Assembly (NCBI GenBank): GCA_014526335.1
Contig: JACTAT010000011.1
Coordinates: forward strand, 620,001 to 684,000
DNA: 64,000 nucleotides
Reading direction: 5' to 3'
Origin: Chrysaora quinquecirrha
Taxonomy: Eukaryota; Cnidaria; Scyphozoa; Semaeostomeae; Pelagiidae
Shown here: piece after piece, positions 43,401-53,699 of the stretch
How positions within the stretch are numbered: position 1 is the stretch's first letter
Layout: each line of letters starts with the position of its first letter
Notes under the pieces: generated by a model
Databases searched by the model: none
Seen by the model: the letters and a program-made list of their open reading frames with translations, nothing else
What the model was told of the DNA's origin: nothing
Translations under genes and position numbers: made by a program

Positions 43401-44890
43401 TGAATGAATTTTAGTCATCAGGCAAACGTTGGGCCAGATATGGGGGCATTCCATGTTTTAAAGATCTTTGATATTCCGCTTTATCTTGACTCATACATTT
43501 GCTAAAGGTACAAAATATAGCCAGGGATATGCTAAATCATATGCCAAATACGAATATGAATGAACTTTGGTCATCAGACAAACGTGGGGGCAGATATGGG
43601 GGCATTCTATGTTTTACAGATTTTCAATATTCCGCTATATCTTGACTCATACATTTGCTAGAAGTACAAAATATAGCCAGGAATGTGTTAAATCAGATGC
43701 CAAATACGAATATGAATGAATTTTTGTCATGAGACAAACGTTGGGCCAGATATTGGGGCATTCCATTTTTTAAAGATTTTCAATATTCCGCTATATCTCG
43801 ACTCATACGTTTGCTAGAAGTACGAAATATGGCCAGGAATATGTTAAATCGGATGCAAAATACGAATATGAATGAATTTTGGTCATCAGACAAACGTGGG
43901 GGCAGATATGGGGGCATTCCGTGTTTTAAAGATTTTCGATATTCTGCTATATCTCGACTCATACATTTGCTAGAAGCACCAAATATAGCCAGGAATATGT
44001 TAAATCAGATGCCAAATACGAATATGAATGAATTTTGGTCATCAGACAAACGTGGGGGCAGATATGGGGGCATTCCATGTTTTAAAGATTTTCAATATTC
44101 CGCTTTATCTTGACTCATACATTTGCTAGAAGTACAAAATATAGCCAGGGATATGTTAAATTGGATGCAAAATACGAATATGAATGAATTTTGGTCATCA
44201 GACAAACGTTGGGGCAGATATGGGGGCATTCCGTGTTTTAAAGATTTTCAATATTCCGCTATATCTTGACTCATACATTGGCTAAAAGTACAAAATATAG
44301 CCAGGAGTATGTTAAATCAGATGCGAAATACGAATATTAATGAATTTTGGTCATCAGGCAAACCTTGAACCAGATATGGGGGCATTCCATATGTTAAAGA
44401 TCTTTGATATTCCGCTATATCTCGACTCATACATTTGCTAGAAGCACAAAATATAGCCAGGAATATGTTAAATCAGATGCCAAATACGAATATTAATGAA
44501 TTTCGGTCATCAGACAAACGTGGGGGCAGATATGGGGGCATTCTGTGTTTTAAAGATTTTCAATATTCCGCTATATCTCGACTCATACATTTGCTAGAAG
44601 TACAAAATATAGCCCGGGATATCCTCAATCATATGCCAAATACGAATATGAATGAATTTTGGTCATCAGACAAACGTGGGGGCAGATATGGGGGCATTCC
44701 ATGTTTTAAAGATTTTCAATATTACGCTATATCTTGACTCATACATTTGCTAGAAGTACAAAATATAGCCAGGAATATGTTAAATCAGATGCCAAATACG
44801 AATATGAATGAATTTTGGTCATCAGACAAACGTTGGGGCAGATATGGGGGCATTCCATGTTTTAAAGATTTCCAATATTCCGCTATATCT
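40470..44890 (+). repeat. 156-bp satellite array, main block (about 28 copies)
   Basis: Monomers share AAATATAGCCAGGAATATG, GAATGAATTTTGGTCATC and TATGGGGGCATTCCATG. Anchors at 40,561, 40,716, 40,872 and 41,028 give a 155-156-base period. The block 42,245-43,340 is repeated almost exactly at 43,805-44,890, an offset of 1,560 bases or ten monomers. Each monomer leaves about 52 open codons in one frame, so the ~100-codon ORFs here are by-products. Confidence 0.95.
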
Positions 44891-45146
44891 TGTCATAAAT
44901 TTTATCTATGACCGTGCGGGATAAAAGACCAAGACACCAAGAAAATCACCGAGGCTTTCTTTAAGGTTATAAATCACTAATACAACTCTAGAACTGTTGT
45001 TACTTCAATAGAACATAACATTTTCGAAACACGCCATAACTCTAGATTCAAACGATTACGTAACATAACACAACGGAAATAGTTTTTTAAAAAGCGTTAG
45101 TCAAAACTGTCAATCAAAGAAAATAAAAGGTTCAATATTTCCGACA
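44891..45146 (-). repeat. BEL/Pao 3' LTR (complete, 256 bp)
   Basis: On - it begins TGTCGGAAATATT at 45,146 and ends AATTTATGACA at 44,891, with the usual TG...CA ends. It lies 18 bases beyond the gag-pol stop. Its first 109 bases match 50,478-50,586 with four differences. Confidence 0.85.
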
Positions 45147-45164
45147 CTCCCCCCAAATCAAGAG

Positions 45165-48100
45165 CTAGTCCTCTTGATTTAAGAAGTCTATCTGTAGTCT
45201 TCTGACGTCTTCTCCAGCAAAAGTTGCAAGTCTTTTCGACCTTCGATTTACTTCTGTAGTATTCTTTACTGGTTCTTGATATTCCTTTACTGGCGCATCG
45301 AGTTCTAGCGGACATATCAGCTGTAATGGTCGTTCGATCTCGTATGGTCTTCCGCGAGATATGACTTGAATTTTTACGGCTCTTATGATATTGTCCTTCC
45401 CCTTCAGATGTTTCAGAACCTTCCCTGTTTGCCAGTAACACTTACGAACAGAATTGTCGATGACAAGTACTAATTGACCGACTCTTGGCGGCTCAGCAGC
45501 TGTTTCATTATGCTTGTGATATTCTCGAAGACCTAGAATATAGTCTTTCAACCATCGCTTCCACACATGTTCTTTCTTCTCTCTTAAAACTCTCAATCTT
45601 TTGCTCGGTTCTGCATCTTCGTCTGACTCAAACTCATGCTCACCGATTATTGGTAACGATTCTCCATATATAAGGTGATTTGGAGTAATTAACTTATCTT
45701 CTAGACTCTCTGATTGATACATAAGTGGTCTATTGTTGAGAACTCCTTCAACCTGGATTAGCACAGTCTCTATATCTCTGAATCTTAACTTTGACTTTCC
45801 AATAGCTTTGTAAAGAGCATTTTTCGTAATGCCTACTAGTCTTTCATAGAATCCTCCTTGCCATGGGGATCTGGCTGTAATAAAGTTCCACTGAATACGA
45901 TTTCTTGTTAAAAATGACTCCAATGGTACTTCATCTACTACTTTCTTCAAGTGCTTTGCTGTTGATATGAATGTCTTGGCATTATCACTTATAATTAACC
46001 TTGGTGCTCCTCTTCTAGCAATAAATCGCTTTAGCATGGACACAAATAACGGTGCGGTCATGTCCTCAACCAACTCTAGATGAATTGCACGTGTGACAGC
46101 ACATGTGAATATTACGATGTAAGCTTTCTGATCACCTGACAATTGAATTGCGCCTGAAAAGTCAACTCCTATAGCACTGAATGGTCTCGATGGTTCAACT
46201 CTCTCTTTAGGTAACTGTCCGGTAATTGGCTGTGATAATGGCTTTGCCTTGCTTTTGGAACACTGTTTACAAGTCTTGAGGACCTTTTTTACAATCTGCC
46301 TACCTTTGGGTATCCAAAATCGTTGCCTTACATCGGCAAGTGTCGAATTTATCCATCCATGCATTGTTCTCTCGTGGCTTTCTAAGATTACCAATTCGGT
46401 AAATCGGTTATTCCTTGGTAGTAAACTGGGCATCTTTGTTTCCGCTGGTAAACTAGCATTCTCTAGTCGTCCTTTACAACGAATAATTCCATCACATTCA
46501 ATCAAATTGAGTGCGTTTTGTAACTGTTCATAATTACTCTGCAATCTTATGTCCTTTTGCGCTTCTTCAATCCACAACTTTTCAGCTTGTACCATTTCAT
46601 CAACTGTTAAGTTCCTTAATTGTGCCTTATCTTTGGTCTTACATCTTGTTATGAATCTAGTAACCCAAGCAGTTACTTTCAACAACTTTTCTTTGGTGCT
46701 AAATCTGTTAAGATCAATAATTGATGATAATCCCATTGATCTATCGCTGATAGAGCTAATCTGCATCACTGCTTTGACTTCTTCAACTTTCGTTTCTTCT
46801 GTTGACTCAACCGTTGGCTGACTTGGCCAGTTCTCTGTACACAACCAAGGTGGTCCTTGCCACCATAATTCACTTTCAATTAACTCTGTTGGCATCCTTC
46901 CTCGGGTACCTAAATCCGCCGGATTTTCTTTGGTTGGGCAATACCTCCACGTAGCTGTGGGTAACAAACTGTTAATCTCTCGAACTCTATGCTCTACAAA
47001 CTGTTTATATTTCCCTTTACCATCAATCCAATGTAGTACAGTACAACTATCACTCCACATGTTGCAATGTTCTATGTTATACCTTGATAATGCTTCTTTT
47101 ACTGTTACAGCTAACCTTGTCGCTATTCTTGCTGCCGTTAGCTCTAATCTTGGAATACTCATTTCTTTGTTCAAAGGTGATAATCTTGTCTTTGCAGCTA
47201 CGAGGTTTGAGTAGACCTGATGGTGTGATTTGCACACTAAATATACTGCTGAGCAGTATGCTTCTTTGCTTGCATCTGCGAATACATGTAGATGATATTG
47301 GACATCTTCTTTTATTGGTACTATACACCTTGGGAAACTTATCTTTCTTTCTTTCTTTATACCCATTTTCCACTTATGCCATTTCTCTTGAACTTCACTG
47401 CTCACTTCACTGTCCCAACTTTTTGTTTCTTTGCAAGCATTCTGAAATGCAATCTTTCCTTGTATTACTGATGGTCCTATAAGACCTAAAGGATCATAAA
47501 TCTTAGCTAATGAACTCAATAGCTCTCGCTTAGTTAACTTCTTTGTATTTTCTTCTAGAATAGGTGACATATCAAGCGACAAATTGTCTTGTTTTGGGTC
47601 CCATATTATCCCTAAAACTTTGGTTTTCTCTTGTCCTACATCTTGATCAGCAACATCTCCCTGCATCTCTAACTCTTTCATAACTTCTTCACTGTTTGAT
47701 TTCCACTTATGAAGGTGAAATCCGCCTTCCTTCATTCTTTCACTTAATTTTTCTTTGAGTTTGATAGCATCTTTAACTGAATCAGTTCCTCCAACGTGAT
47801 CATCAACATAAAAACTGCTCAAAGCATCTGAAACAAATTCTGGATCCAAATCTGCATAAGACTCTAGATGTTTCTGAAATGTCCCATTTAACAGAAATGG
47901 ACTCGGTCCAGATCCAAAAATGACTCTGGTGAAGCGAAAATCTTTCATGATCAAAGGCTCAGCTGAAGGGTCATCAGCCCATAGGAACCGAAGACAGTCT
48001 CTGTCCTTCTCACTTACTTCCACTTGATGAAAGGCTTTCTGAATATCAGCAACCAAGGCGATTGGATTCATTCTGAATCTTATAAGGACATCAAAAAGTA

Positions 48101-50267
48101 GAGGTGTCAAGGCTGGCCCTGTGTGCAAGCATTCATTCAAAGACTTATCACCCTTTCGTGCTTTAGATGAAGCATCGTAGACGAGCCTTAACTTTGTAGT
48201 CTCGGCATCCTTCCTAAAGACTCCATGGTGGGGCAGATAATGAACTCTACTTCCAGTTGGGTTTTCTGGTGCTGGTTCTACTATTCCTGTGGCAAGCTGT
48301 TCCTTGATAACATTATCGTACTGCTCAAGCTGTTCAGGTTCTCTCTTTAATCGATTTAATAATGACTTCAGTCTTCTTTCACACAAATCTTTATTACTTG
48401 GTAGCACATACTTCCCTTCCTTCCAAGGAAGTTCTACAACATATCTTTCTCCGTTGAATTCAACACTGTCCTTGAATCGTTCATGAACATGATCTCCTTC
48501 TCGTATTCCAACACTGTCTAGATCCCATAATTTTTCAACTTGTTCTGTTACATCATTTCCTTCTTTCATGAACATTAATGATACTGGAACATCTTTCCTT
48601 TCAGATTCCTTTGCCTCTATTGGCCCTAACAATGTCCAGCCTAGCTTGGTTTCCTCAGCCACAGGTTCTCCTTGATTGCCCCAGACCATTCTGCCTGTTC
48701 TTATTTTGCATAAATCTTCTAAGCCAACTATTATATGAACCTCAAGCTCATCATTCTCTGATACATCTGAAAACTCTAGATCTCTTAAATGACTGTATTT
48801 CTCTTTGATAACATTTGGTCTTACATTTCTCACAGTTGTAAGCTTATTCAGCGTTGCAACCTCAGAAGTGAATTGGAACTGTCCCTTAACATCTTTTATC
48901 TGCAACGTGTAAATGCCACAGTTGTGTGATTTGTCTCCATGTACTGTGTCAAGAATCTTCCTTTCATAGCGTATTGGTTTTCCCCCAAGCTTATTTGCAA
49001 ATGATCGTTCCATGTAGGTTCTGTCACATCCTGTATCAAGTAGCATTCTGCACTTTACTGCTGGCTTTCCTGGTATGTTCACAAGGGCTTGCACTGTCTG
49101 ATATGCAATAGATCCTTTGACTGTAACATGCAGGTTGGCTGTAGACTCTTCTTGTCTGCAAAGTGAAACATGATGGCCTGTTTTTTTGCACTTGCTACAT
49201 TCTCGCTTATCTCGACAATCTTTAATCTGGTGACCTTTTCTCAAACATTGGAAACATCTTTTGTACTTAATGACAATCTTCTTTCTTTCTTCTACTTCAG
49301 TAATCTTATCACATTCACTGCTCTCGTGATCCCCAAGGCAAAATGCACATCTTTTATTGGAAATGGAAAAAGATTTACCTCTACTGAACTCTTTTGATAC
49401 TTCTCTGTTATTTCGGTTTGGCTCATCCACACCTCTTAGCAACAGTTCTTGCCAGAATGCTTCCAAAAATTCTCCCATGGACCATTCATGGTGAACATTT
49501 TTGCCCCTTTTTATTGAGATCACAATGTCTCTGGGTAACTTTTTCATTAAGTCGGGCAAAATTGCTACTGCATAGCTATCACTTTTAATTCCTAAGACTG
49601 AAAGAGCCTTATAATGAGTGTCAACTTCATCATAGAATTTTCTCAACTTGTTTAATTCTCTTCCATTATAGACAGGTTCAACTGCCTTGAGTGCGGCAAT
49701 ATGGGAACTTTTCAGCACAGTTTGCTGCCCATATCTCTGTTTCAATGCATCTATAGCAGGTTTATAGTTTTGGTCTGAGATTAGCAAATGTGCAACAACA
49801 TTGGCAGCAGGCCCGCTTAATAACCCTTTCAGGTATTGCATTTTATGTACGTTTGCTAAATTGGGGTTTTGGTCAATATTTCTTTCAAAGAGATCCCAAA
49901 ACTGGATCCATTTCATTGATTCTCCATTGAAACCCTTCATTTCTATTTTTGGCAGCTTGATGAAACTATCCCTAATAGTAGGCCTATTTCTCTCTTGATA
50001 TACTGCATTCTGAACATCTGCCATTCTATTAAAATTCCCAAAGCCTGGAAACTCTTGTCTAGCTATTCCTTGTTGTGGCATTCCCTGAATTCCATAGTCC
50101 CCAATTCCATGACCCATGAGTCCTGGTCCATAAATTATACTGTGTTGCTGTTCTTGGCCTAAATAGGGCTGGGATTCTGCCACATTAGCCATGAATTCTA
50201 AATTACTTGGATTTCTCCCAAGATTTCCAAGGTATGAATTAAAAGCATCATGATGATTAGCTTCCAA
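45165..50267 (-). CDS. BEL/Pao gag-pol polyprotein (1,700 codons, uninterrupted)
   Basis: One open frame. A gag helical region is followed by three zinc knuckle-like Cys/His clusters (CAFCLGDHESSEC, CFQCLRKGHQIKDC, CSKCKKTGHHVSLC, about residues 310-372). The aspartic protease motif is LLDTGCDRTYM (about 407). The Pao-type reverse transcriptase has LVADIQKAFHQV and FYVDDHVGG (the catalytic YVDD, about 840). RNase H has VFADASKEAYC and WSDSCTVLHW. The integrase has an H2C2 finger (HERTMHGWINST...CKQCSK), a core with GVDFSGAI, ISDNAKTF and SPWQGGFYERLV supplying D, D, E, and a basic C-terminal tail. Internal Met at 50,267 is probably not the true N-terminus: gag codons continue upstream in another frame. 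All enzymatic motifs are intact. Confidence 0.95.
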   Translation of the reverse strand: MEANHHDAFNSYLGNLGRNPSNLEFMANVAESQPYLGQEQQHSIIYGPGLMGHGIGDYGIQGMPQQGIARQEFPGFGNFNRMADVQNAVYQERNRPTIRDSFIKLPKIEMKGFNGESMKWIQFWDLFERNIDQNPNLANVHKMQYLKGLLSGPAANVVAHLLISDQNYKPAIDALKQRYGQQTVLKSSHIAALKAVEPVYNGRELNKLRKFYDEVDTHYKALSVLGIKSDSYAVAILPDLMKKLPRDIVISIKRGKNVHHEWSMGEFLEAFWQELLLRGVDEPNRNNREVSKEFSRGKSFSISNKRCAFCLGDHESSECDKITEVEERKKIVIKYKRCFQCLRKGHQIKDCRDKRECSKCKKTGHHVSLCRQEESTANLHVTVKGSIAYQTVQALVNIPGKPAVKCRMLLDTGCDRTYMERSFANKLGGKPIRYERKILDTVHGDKSHNCGIYTLQIKDVKGQFQFTSEVATLNKLTTVRNVRPNVIKEKYSHLRDLEFSDVSENDELEVHIIVGLEDLCKIRTGRMVWGNQGEPVAEETKLGWTLLGPIEAKESERKDVPVSLMFMKEGNDVTEQVEKLWDLDSVGIREGDHVHERFKDSVEFNGERYVVELPWKEGKYVLPSNKDLCERRLKSLLNRLKREPEQLEQYDNVIKEQLATGIVEPAPENPTGSRVHYLPHHGVFRKDAETTKLRLVYDASSKARKGDKSLNECLHTGPALTPLLFDVLIRFRMNPIALVADIQKAFHQVEVSEKDRDCLRFLWADDPSAEPLIMKDFRFTRVIFGSGPSPFLLNGTFQKHLESYADLDPEFVSDALSSFYVDDHVGGTDSVKDAIKLKEKLSERMKEGGFHLHKWKSNSEEVMKELEMQGDVADQDVGQEKTKVLGIIWDPKQDNLSLDMSPILEENTKKLTKRELLSSLAKIYDPLGLIGPSVIQGKIAFQNACKETKSWDSEVSSEVQEKWHKWKMGIKKERKISFPRCIVPIKEDVQYHLHVFADASKEAYCSAVYLVCKSHHQVYSNLVAAKTRLSPLNKEMSIPRLELTAARIATRLAVTVKEALSRYNIEHCNMWSDSCTVLHWIDGKGKYKQFVEHRVREINSLLPTATWRYCPTKENPADLGTRGRMPTELIESELWWQGPPWLCTENWPSQPTVESTEETKVEEVKAVMQISSISDRSMGLSSIIDLNRFSTKEKLLKVTAWVTRFITRCKTKDKAQLRNLTVDEMVQAEKLWIEEAQKDIRLQSNYEQLQNALNLIECDGIIRCKGRLENASLPAETKMPSLLPRNNRFTELVILESHERTMHGWINSTLADVRQRFWIPKGRQIVKKVLKTCKQCSKSKAKPLSQPITGQLPKERVEPSRPFSAIGVDFSGAIQLSGDQKAYIVIFTCAVTRAIHLELVEDMTAPLFVSMLKRFIARRGAPRLIISDNAKTFISTAKHLKKVVDEVPLESFLTRNRIQWNFITARSPWQGGFYERLVGITKNALYKAIGKSKLRFRDIETVLIQVEGVLNNRPLMYQSESLEDKLITPNHLIYGESLPIIGEHEFESDEDAEPSKRLRVLREKKEHVWKRWLKDYILGLREYHKHNETAAEPPRVGQLVLVIDNSVRKCYWQTGKVLKHLKGKDNIIRAVKIQVISRGRPYEIERPLQLICPLELDAPVKEYQEPVKNTTEVNRRSKRLATFAGEDVRRLQIDFLNQED

Positions 50268-50284
50268 AACTGGAGGGGCTTCAT

Positions 50285-50506
50285 TCCTTTCTGTGGACTT
50301 TTGCTTTTCAATTTCATTGACTTTTCAATCAGAAATTTCACACGAGCATTATGTGTTCTACTAAATTTAAGCTCTATTAACAAATCCTTCTTTAACTTTA
50401 AAACTTTCAAACGTTCTTGAATGGCCTTATCTAATACTTCAATTTCTTGAAAACTTGGTTCTACTACGTATTTCAACAACTCTAGATTCAAACGATTACG
50501 TAACAT
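50285..50506 (-). CDS. N-terminal gag segment, frame-shifted, opening inside the LTR
   Basis: An ATG at 50,506-50,504 lies inside the truncated 5' LTR. The frame runs out of the LTR into a Lys/Leu-rich helical segment (EIEVLDKAIQERLKVLKLKK) typical of a gag N-terminus. Near 50,290-50,330 the reading must change frame to join the main polyprotein. A deletion between the LTR and gag has fused the two. The real upstream leader, primer-binding site and gag start are missing. Confidence 0.55.
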
Positions 50507-50586
50507 AACACAGCGGAAATAGTTTATTAAAAAGCGTTAGTCAAAACTGTCAGTCAAAGAAAATAAAAGGTTTAATATTTCCGACA
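50478..50586 (-). repeat. BEL/Pao 5' LTR remnant (109 bp)
   Basis: Starts TGTCGG at 50,586 and matches the 3' LTR up to TCTAGAGTT, where similarity stops. The complete LTR contains TCTAGAGTT twice, so loss between short direct repeats is a possible cause. Confidence 0.85.
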
Positions 50587-50970
50587 AATGAATTTTTGTC
50601 ATGAGACAAACGTTGGGCCAGATATTGGGGCATTCCATTTTTTAAAGATTTTCAATATTCCGCTATATCTCGACTCATTCATTTGCTAGAAGCATGAAAT
50701 ATAGCCAGGAATATGTTAAATCAAATGCCATATACGATTATGAATGAATTTTGGTCGTCAGACAAACGTGGGGGCAGATATAGGGGCATTCGATGTTTGA
50801 AAGATTTTTGATATTTGGCTATATCTCTACTGATACCTTTGTTAGAAGCACAAAATATAGCCAGGAATATGTTAAATCAGATTTCAAATGCGAATATGAA
50901 TGAATTTTGCTCATCAGACAAACTTGGGGGCAGATATGGGGGCATTCCATGTTTTAAAGATTTTCGATAG
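50587..50970 (+). repeat. 156-bp satellite, right block (2.5 copies)
   Basis: Continues the satellite on the far side of the retrotransposon. The first 100 bases match the variant monomer at 43,718-43,800 (same TTTTTGTCATGAGACAAACG and ATTGGGGCATTCC changes). The last monomers are more diverged. Confidence 0.9.
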
Positions 50971-51125
50971 AAGTTGAGAGACATTTCAACAATGTGATCA
51001 ATGTATTATAGAACAGAACAATTCTTAACATAACGAAACAATAATTAATAAATGTATGTGAAGTCTTTTATATGTGATCAAAAATATCAAAATTCCAGTC
51101 ATTGATAATAAATTATGCTGCTGCA

Positions 51126-53647
51126 CTATCTCCTCATTCCTATCCCAAATTCATCATGTAATCTGTGGAAGTGTTCTGCGTGTAGTAAACATGAGAACTC
51201 TGGTTGAATCACAAGATCACTTGGACGGAAATTAGGGTATCTTTGAAGAATGCACATTTTTCTTAAATGGAAATGGACATTCTGCGGCTTATTTGCCCAT
51301 CTCCATTGTCCAGTTACCTTATCTCTGTAACTCCGAAAATCCCGATGCACAATAATGACATCATCAGGGGCTCCTATGGGTGGATTTAATATGTCAAGAG
51401 AGCAGCCATAACATTTGCTAACTTTTGTTCCAAGAACCAACTTCAGAAAGAATGGCGTAGAGACTGCTTGTATTGGCATGTTTTGGTTGGCACCAGCAAG
51501 ATTGTGTTCTGCTCTTCCATCCTATGAACAGCAACAAAAGATAAAAGAATAGCTTGTGAAAGTACTTGTAACAAATGCACCTATCTTAGGAAAAATCGAT
51601 TTCGAATACAGGATAAAATACAGGAATACAGGAATAAATACAGGATACGATTACAGGAATAAATTAAAGAACAGTAAACTCACCCTTTGCAATTCTGGGA
51701 GCTGTATTTGAAGTACATTTGGTATTGGCTGAAACCCTTCCTGTCGTAGAAGTGCTTGCTCGCTTTGGCACTGAAGCATCTGCTCTGCTTGTTGTGGCTG
51801 TTCTGCTGACGACAACAACAATGACAACAACAACAACATCATGGTGAATTCCGGTGTCTGAGAATGAATCTCTGCATTCATCAACGATTTGCTTCTTGAT
51901 GATGCTGCGCTTTCTGTTGCTTGGCTTTTTCCCTGCAGCTTTCGGGCCTCCTTGCAGAGCCATCTCGGTTAAGGATGCTCCTTTCCTTGCTCTTTTAAAC
52001 CATTCTATAAACTGCTGAAGACAGTCTTTTCGACATGCAACTGCAAGAATATGCTCACAGATTCCTGTCGTGTTATTCTTGCAGATTCGAAACTTTGCTG
52101 AAAGAGCAAATTCGGCTGCATTGTCAGCATCATGAGGGTTGTTGTTTTTCCTGTGATTTGCTGCGTTCTGGCATCCTTGAGTTTGGTGAGCTGTAGGGAT
52201 GGATTGCTTCCTGCAAGATTGATAGCCCAAGGAGCGGCTTTGGATTTTCCACATCCTAGACTACCAAGTCCAACAAGAATCGACAGCAACCTGAACATAT
52301 TGCTTGTAAAGGAAAATTTTAAAAACAATTCAACAGCTCATTGGCCACAAGCGAGTGTAAATTTAGTTTTACCTGCTGAATATTGGTAGTGTTTGAACTG
52401 AGACATGGGGACACGTTTTCTTGAGCAATATCATTTTTCTCAACATATGTCCACACTAGTACGTTTTCATTTTCCCTTTTAAAAAGGTTGAACTCCAAAA
52501 GCAAGGAGCCTACCATACTTCTGGAAAGAATAAAGTAACATCTTAGTTTTGCTGCTTACCTCTTTGTAGTTGAAAATAACCACACAACTACTTAAGACAA
52601 AGAACTGTGCCACAAAATTCTTCTCATCCACAGAAGAGCATTCATTGTCTTCTTTCTCTAATTGCTTCTCTAATGGAGCTGTTTGCAGCAATTCAACAGA
52701 TTCTACTTCTGGGTGGTCGAGATGCATTTTTGTTAGTCCATATATGTCACCTGCCATTAAAAGGTTTGATAATCTTACAGCTGTTATGACTCTGTCGTTT
52801 GAATATTGAGAATAGAGTCTAGTACGGAAAATACCACATAATATCACACTGCCATCACACACTAACACATTGAAACCAGCTTTATTTAAATCACCAATGG
52901 AATCAATCTGCATTAATGGTGTAATAGCAAATTCTGTCTGGCACTCAACACTTTTTCTTGGAAATTTTAACCCTAATATGTTGGGGTTTCAGAATAAAAA
53001 AGAGGATAGGTTGTTCTTTCACCTCTTGGTAAAATGTCTATTAAATGGGGGGAATTATAAAATGCAATGGGGGTGAAAATGTTAAAAACATACAATAGTC
53101 CTCCCCCACATAAGAGTATTGTTTTTAACCATTTCGAATCTTTGCTTTTTTCAGAGAAGTGTTACCACAGATGCTGCTAGAGTGGCCTGTGAATGTAATA
53201 TTTCAATTTACCTTTCAAGAAGTGGCAAAGGATGTCAAACCATTTCGTATCTAGTGGCACCTCAATGATAATTTTATAAAGGTCATCAGCAACACCAGAA
53301 AGATCTAATTATCATGGTATTAGATTGCTTACATTGGTGTACCCAGTTGCCTCCATTTCAATGTATTCGCCGTCTTTGTTAAATACTTGGCAGTTGTTTA
53401 AAATCCAGAATGCATATTCTGTTTTGTTCTGCATGTATTGATTTCTCCCAATAACATGCACTGCCAGCATGCACATCTCTTGCATGACATCATCTGTCAG
53501 ACCCATAAGGAGACTCCACAGCAGTTTTCCTGATAAGGACCCTGCGTACTTGCAAATGGACGTCCTCCCTGAAAATCCTCCCCAATCTCCAAATACCTAT
53601 TGAAGGTGTTTGTATGCGCTGAAACATTCCGAGGGAAGAAGAATCTC
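51126..53647 (-). CDS. Multi-exon SWIM-type zinc-finger gene (partial)
   Basis: Exons on -: about 53,570-53,332 (CMLAVHVIGRNQYMQNKTEYAF; donor AAT/GTAAGC). About 52,913-52,561 (VCDGSVILCGIF; donor AAAGAG/GTAAGC). 52,518-52,372 (acceptor TTCTTTCCAG; ENVLVWTYVEKND). About 52,260-51,683 (SWIM-like FRICKNNTTGICEHILAVA, a basic KKPSNRKRSIIKK stretch and a Val run coded by a GTT repeat; donor AAGG/GTGAGT). About 51,522-51,126 (final exon: FFLKLVLGTKVSKCYGC, then DDVIIVHRDFRSYRD and NVHFHLRKMC, stop 51,126). The last exon resembles a conserved block of uncharacterised invertebrate SWIM proteins. SWIM fingers bind DNA or protein and occur in transposases. It could be host or MULE-derived. Exon edges are by eye. 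Confidence 0.5.
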
Positions 53648-53699
53648 CTGAAAAAGAATAATGACATGAATACAAATATTGTTATTTTAAGATTTGCAG

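Larger units (their letters stand above)
44891..50586 (-). mobile_element. BEL/Pao LTR retrotransposon with truncated 5' LTR
   Basis: A 5.7-kb element in the satellite: 5' LTR remnant (50,478-50,586), gag-pol, complete 3' LTR (44,891-45,146). The 5' LTR lacks everything after its first 109 bases. No leader or primer-binding site separates it from gag. The two flanks are satellite monomers at different phases, without an obvious short target-site duplication. Confidence 0.85.

Noticed and set aside
40695..44737. Repeated ~100-codon ORFs (NIARNMLNQMPNTNMNEF)
   Set aside because: The 156-bp monomer is a multiple of three, so one frame stays open through two monomers. Stops occur at the same phase and there is no start context or conservation of codons.
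45485..49998. Many short + strand frames across the BEL/Pao element
   Set aside because: Shadows of the intact 1,700-codon frame on the opposite strand.
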